Shown: positions 5,998 through 6,085 of the stretch, piece by piece
Numbering within the stretch: position 1 is the first letter of the stretch
Layout of the letters: each line of letters starts with the position of its first letter
Assembly: GCA_002314515.1 (NCBI GenBank)
Contig: DCGB01000033.1
Location: 9,724 to 15,808, forward strand
Direction: 5' to 3'
DNA from: Solobacterium sp. UBA1789
GTDB taxonomy: Bacteria; Bacillota_I; Bacilli_A; Erysipelotrichales; Erysipelotrichaceae
DNA: 6,085 nucleotides
Position numbers and translations under genes: made by a program
The notes under the pieces: model-generated
What the model saw: only the letters and a program-made list of their open reading frames with translations
What the model was told of the DNA's origin: nothing
The model's database searches: none

Positions 5998-6022
5998 CAT
6001 TGAAAAAAAACCAAAAAAGCAA

Positions 6023-6051
6023 TTGTCAAAGTCAAAATGCTATGATAATAT
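6023..6051 (+). promoter_or_regulatory. Promoter of the divergent tRNA gene
   Basis: A -35 TTGTCA (6023-6028) and an extended -10, TG-A-TAATAT (-10 hexamer 6046-6051), are separated by 17 nt. A perfect TATAAT also lies at 6049-6054 but at a poorer 20-nt spacing. Transcription would start near 6058-6061, a few bases before the mature tRNA 5' end at 6064. Confidence 0.6.
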
Positions 6052-6063
6052 AATTAAGCACAC

Positions 6064-6085
6064 GCCCGAATAGCTCAGTCGGTAG
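6064..6085 (+). tRNA. tRNA gene, 5' end only (cut by window edge)
   Basis: The 22 visible bases fit a tRNA start: a 7-nt acceptor strand GCCCGAA, T8 and A9, a D-stem strand GCTC, then the D-loop AGTCGGTAG with conserved A14 and G18-G19. The anticodon lies outside the window, so the amino acid cannot be assigned. It is transcribed away from the large operon. Confidence 0.85.

Noticed and set aside
6024..6029. TTGACA on the minus strand as -35 for the operon
   Set aside because: A 17-nt spacer leads to TTTTCA, a poor -10, and the better -10 (TATTAT) is 29 nt away.
6064..6085. tRNA as an integration site for a mobile element
   Set aside because: Only the 5' end is visible, integration usually uses the 3' end, and there is no integrase or flanking repeat.

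Overview
The window comes from an AT-rich, low-GC Gram-positive bacterium (Bacillota). The gene order resembles the Bacillus cysS-mrnC-rlmB-(yacP)-sigH cluster. The sequence character and the short, divergent forms of these proteins suggest an Erysipelotrichales-like lineage, but this is an inference and no marker here settles it. The genetic code is standard: TGA ends several genes (4228-4230, 2340-2342, 1001-1003) and tryptophan is TGG, which excludes a Mycoplasma-type code.

All seven complete protein genes, and an eighth cut off by the left edge, lie on the minus strand. Reading in the direction of transcription (right to left) they are: (1) a membrane-anchored regulator-like protein with an XRE helix-turn-helix, one transmembrane helix, an outside RCC1-like beta-propeller, an FN3-like domain and a degenerate PASTA-like tail (4228-5982); (2) a 64-residue protein that may have a GYF_2-like fold (4041-4235); (3) cysS, cysteinyl-tRNA synthetase (2726-4054); (4) mrnC, Mini-ribonuclease III for 23S rRNA maturation (2340-2723); (5) rlmB, a SpoU-type 23S rRNA 2'-O-methyltransferase (1652-2347); (6) a SigH-like sigma-70 family factor (1001-1567); (7) a histidine-phosphatase-superfamily protein that lacks the second catalytic histidine (337-969); (8) the first 108 codons of an AbgB-like M20 amidohydrolase (1-325).

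Genes 1 to 5 overlap or lie within 2 nt of each other, so they look like one translationally coupled operon joining a membrane sensor-like protein to tRNA charging and rRNA maturation. An 84-nt gap between rlmB and the sigma gene holds a U-tailed hairpin that probably terminates or attenuates transcription. The sigma, phosphatase and amidohydrolase genes form a second, spaced group.

At the right edge, on the plus strand, are the first 22 nt of a tRNA gene with its own promoter, divergent from the big operon. The 60-odd bases between them hold both promoters. No mobile element, CRISPR array or phage gene is visible, and no stretch longer than 300 bases lacks a gene.
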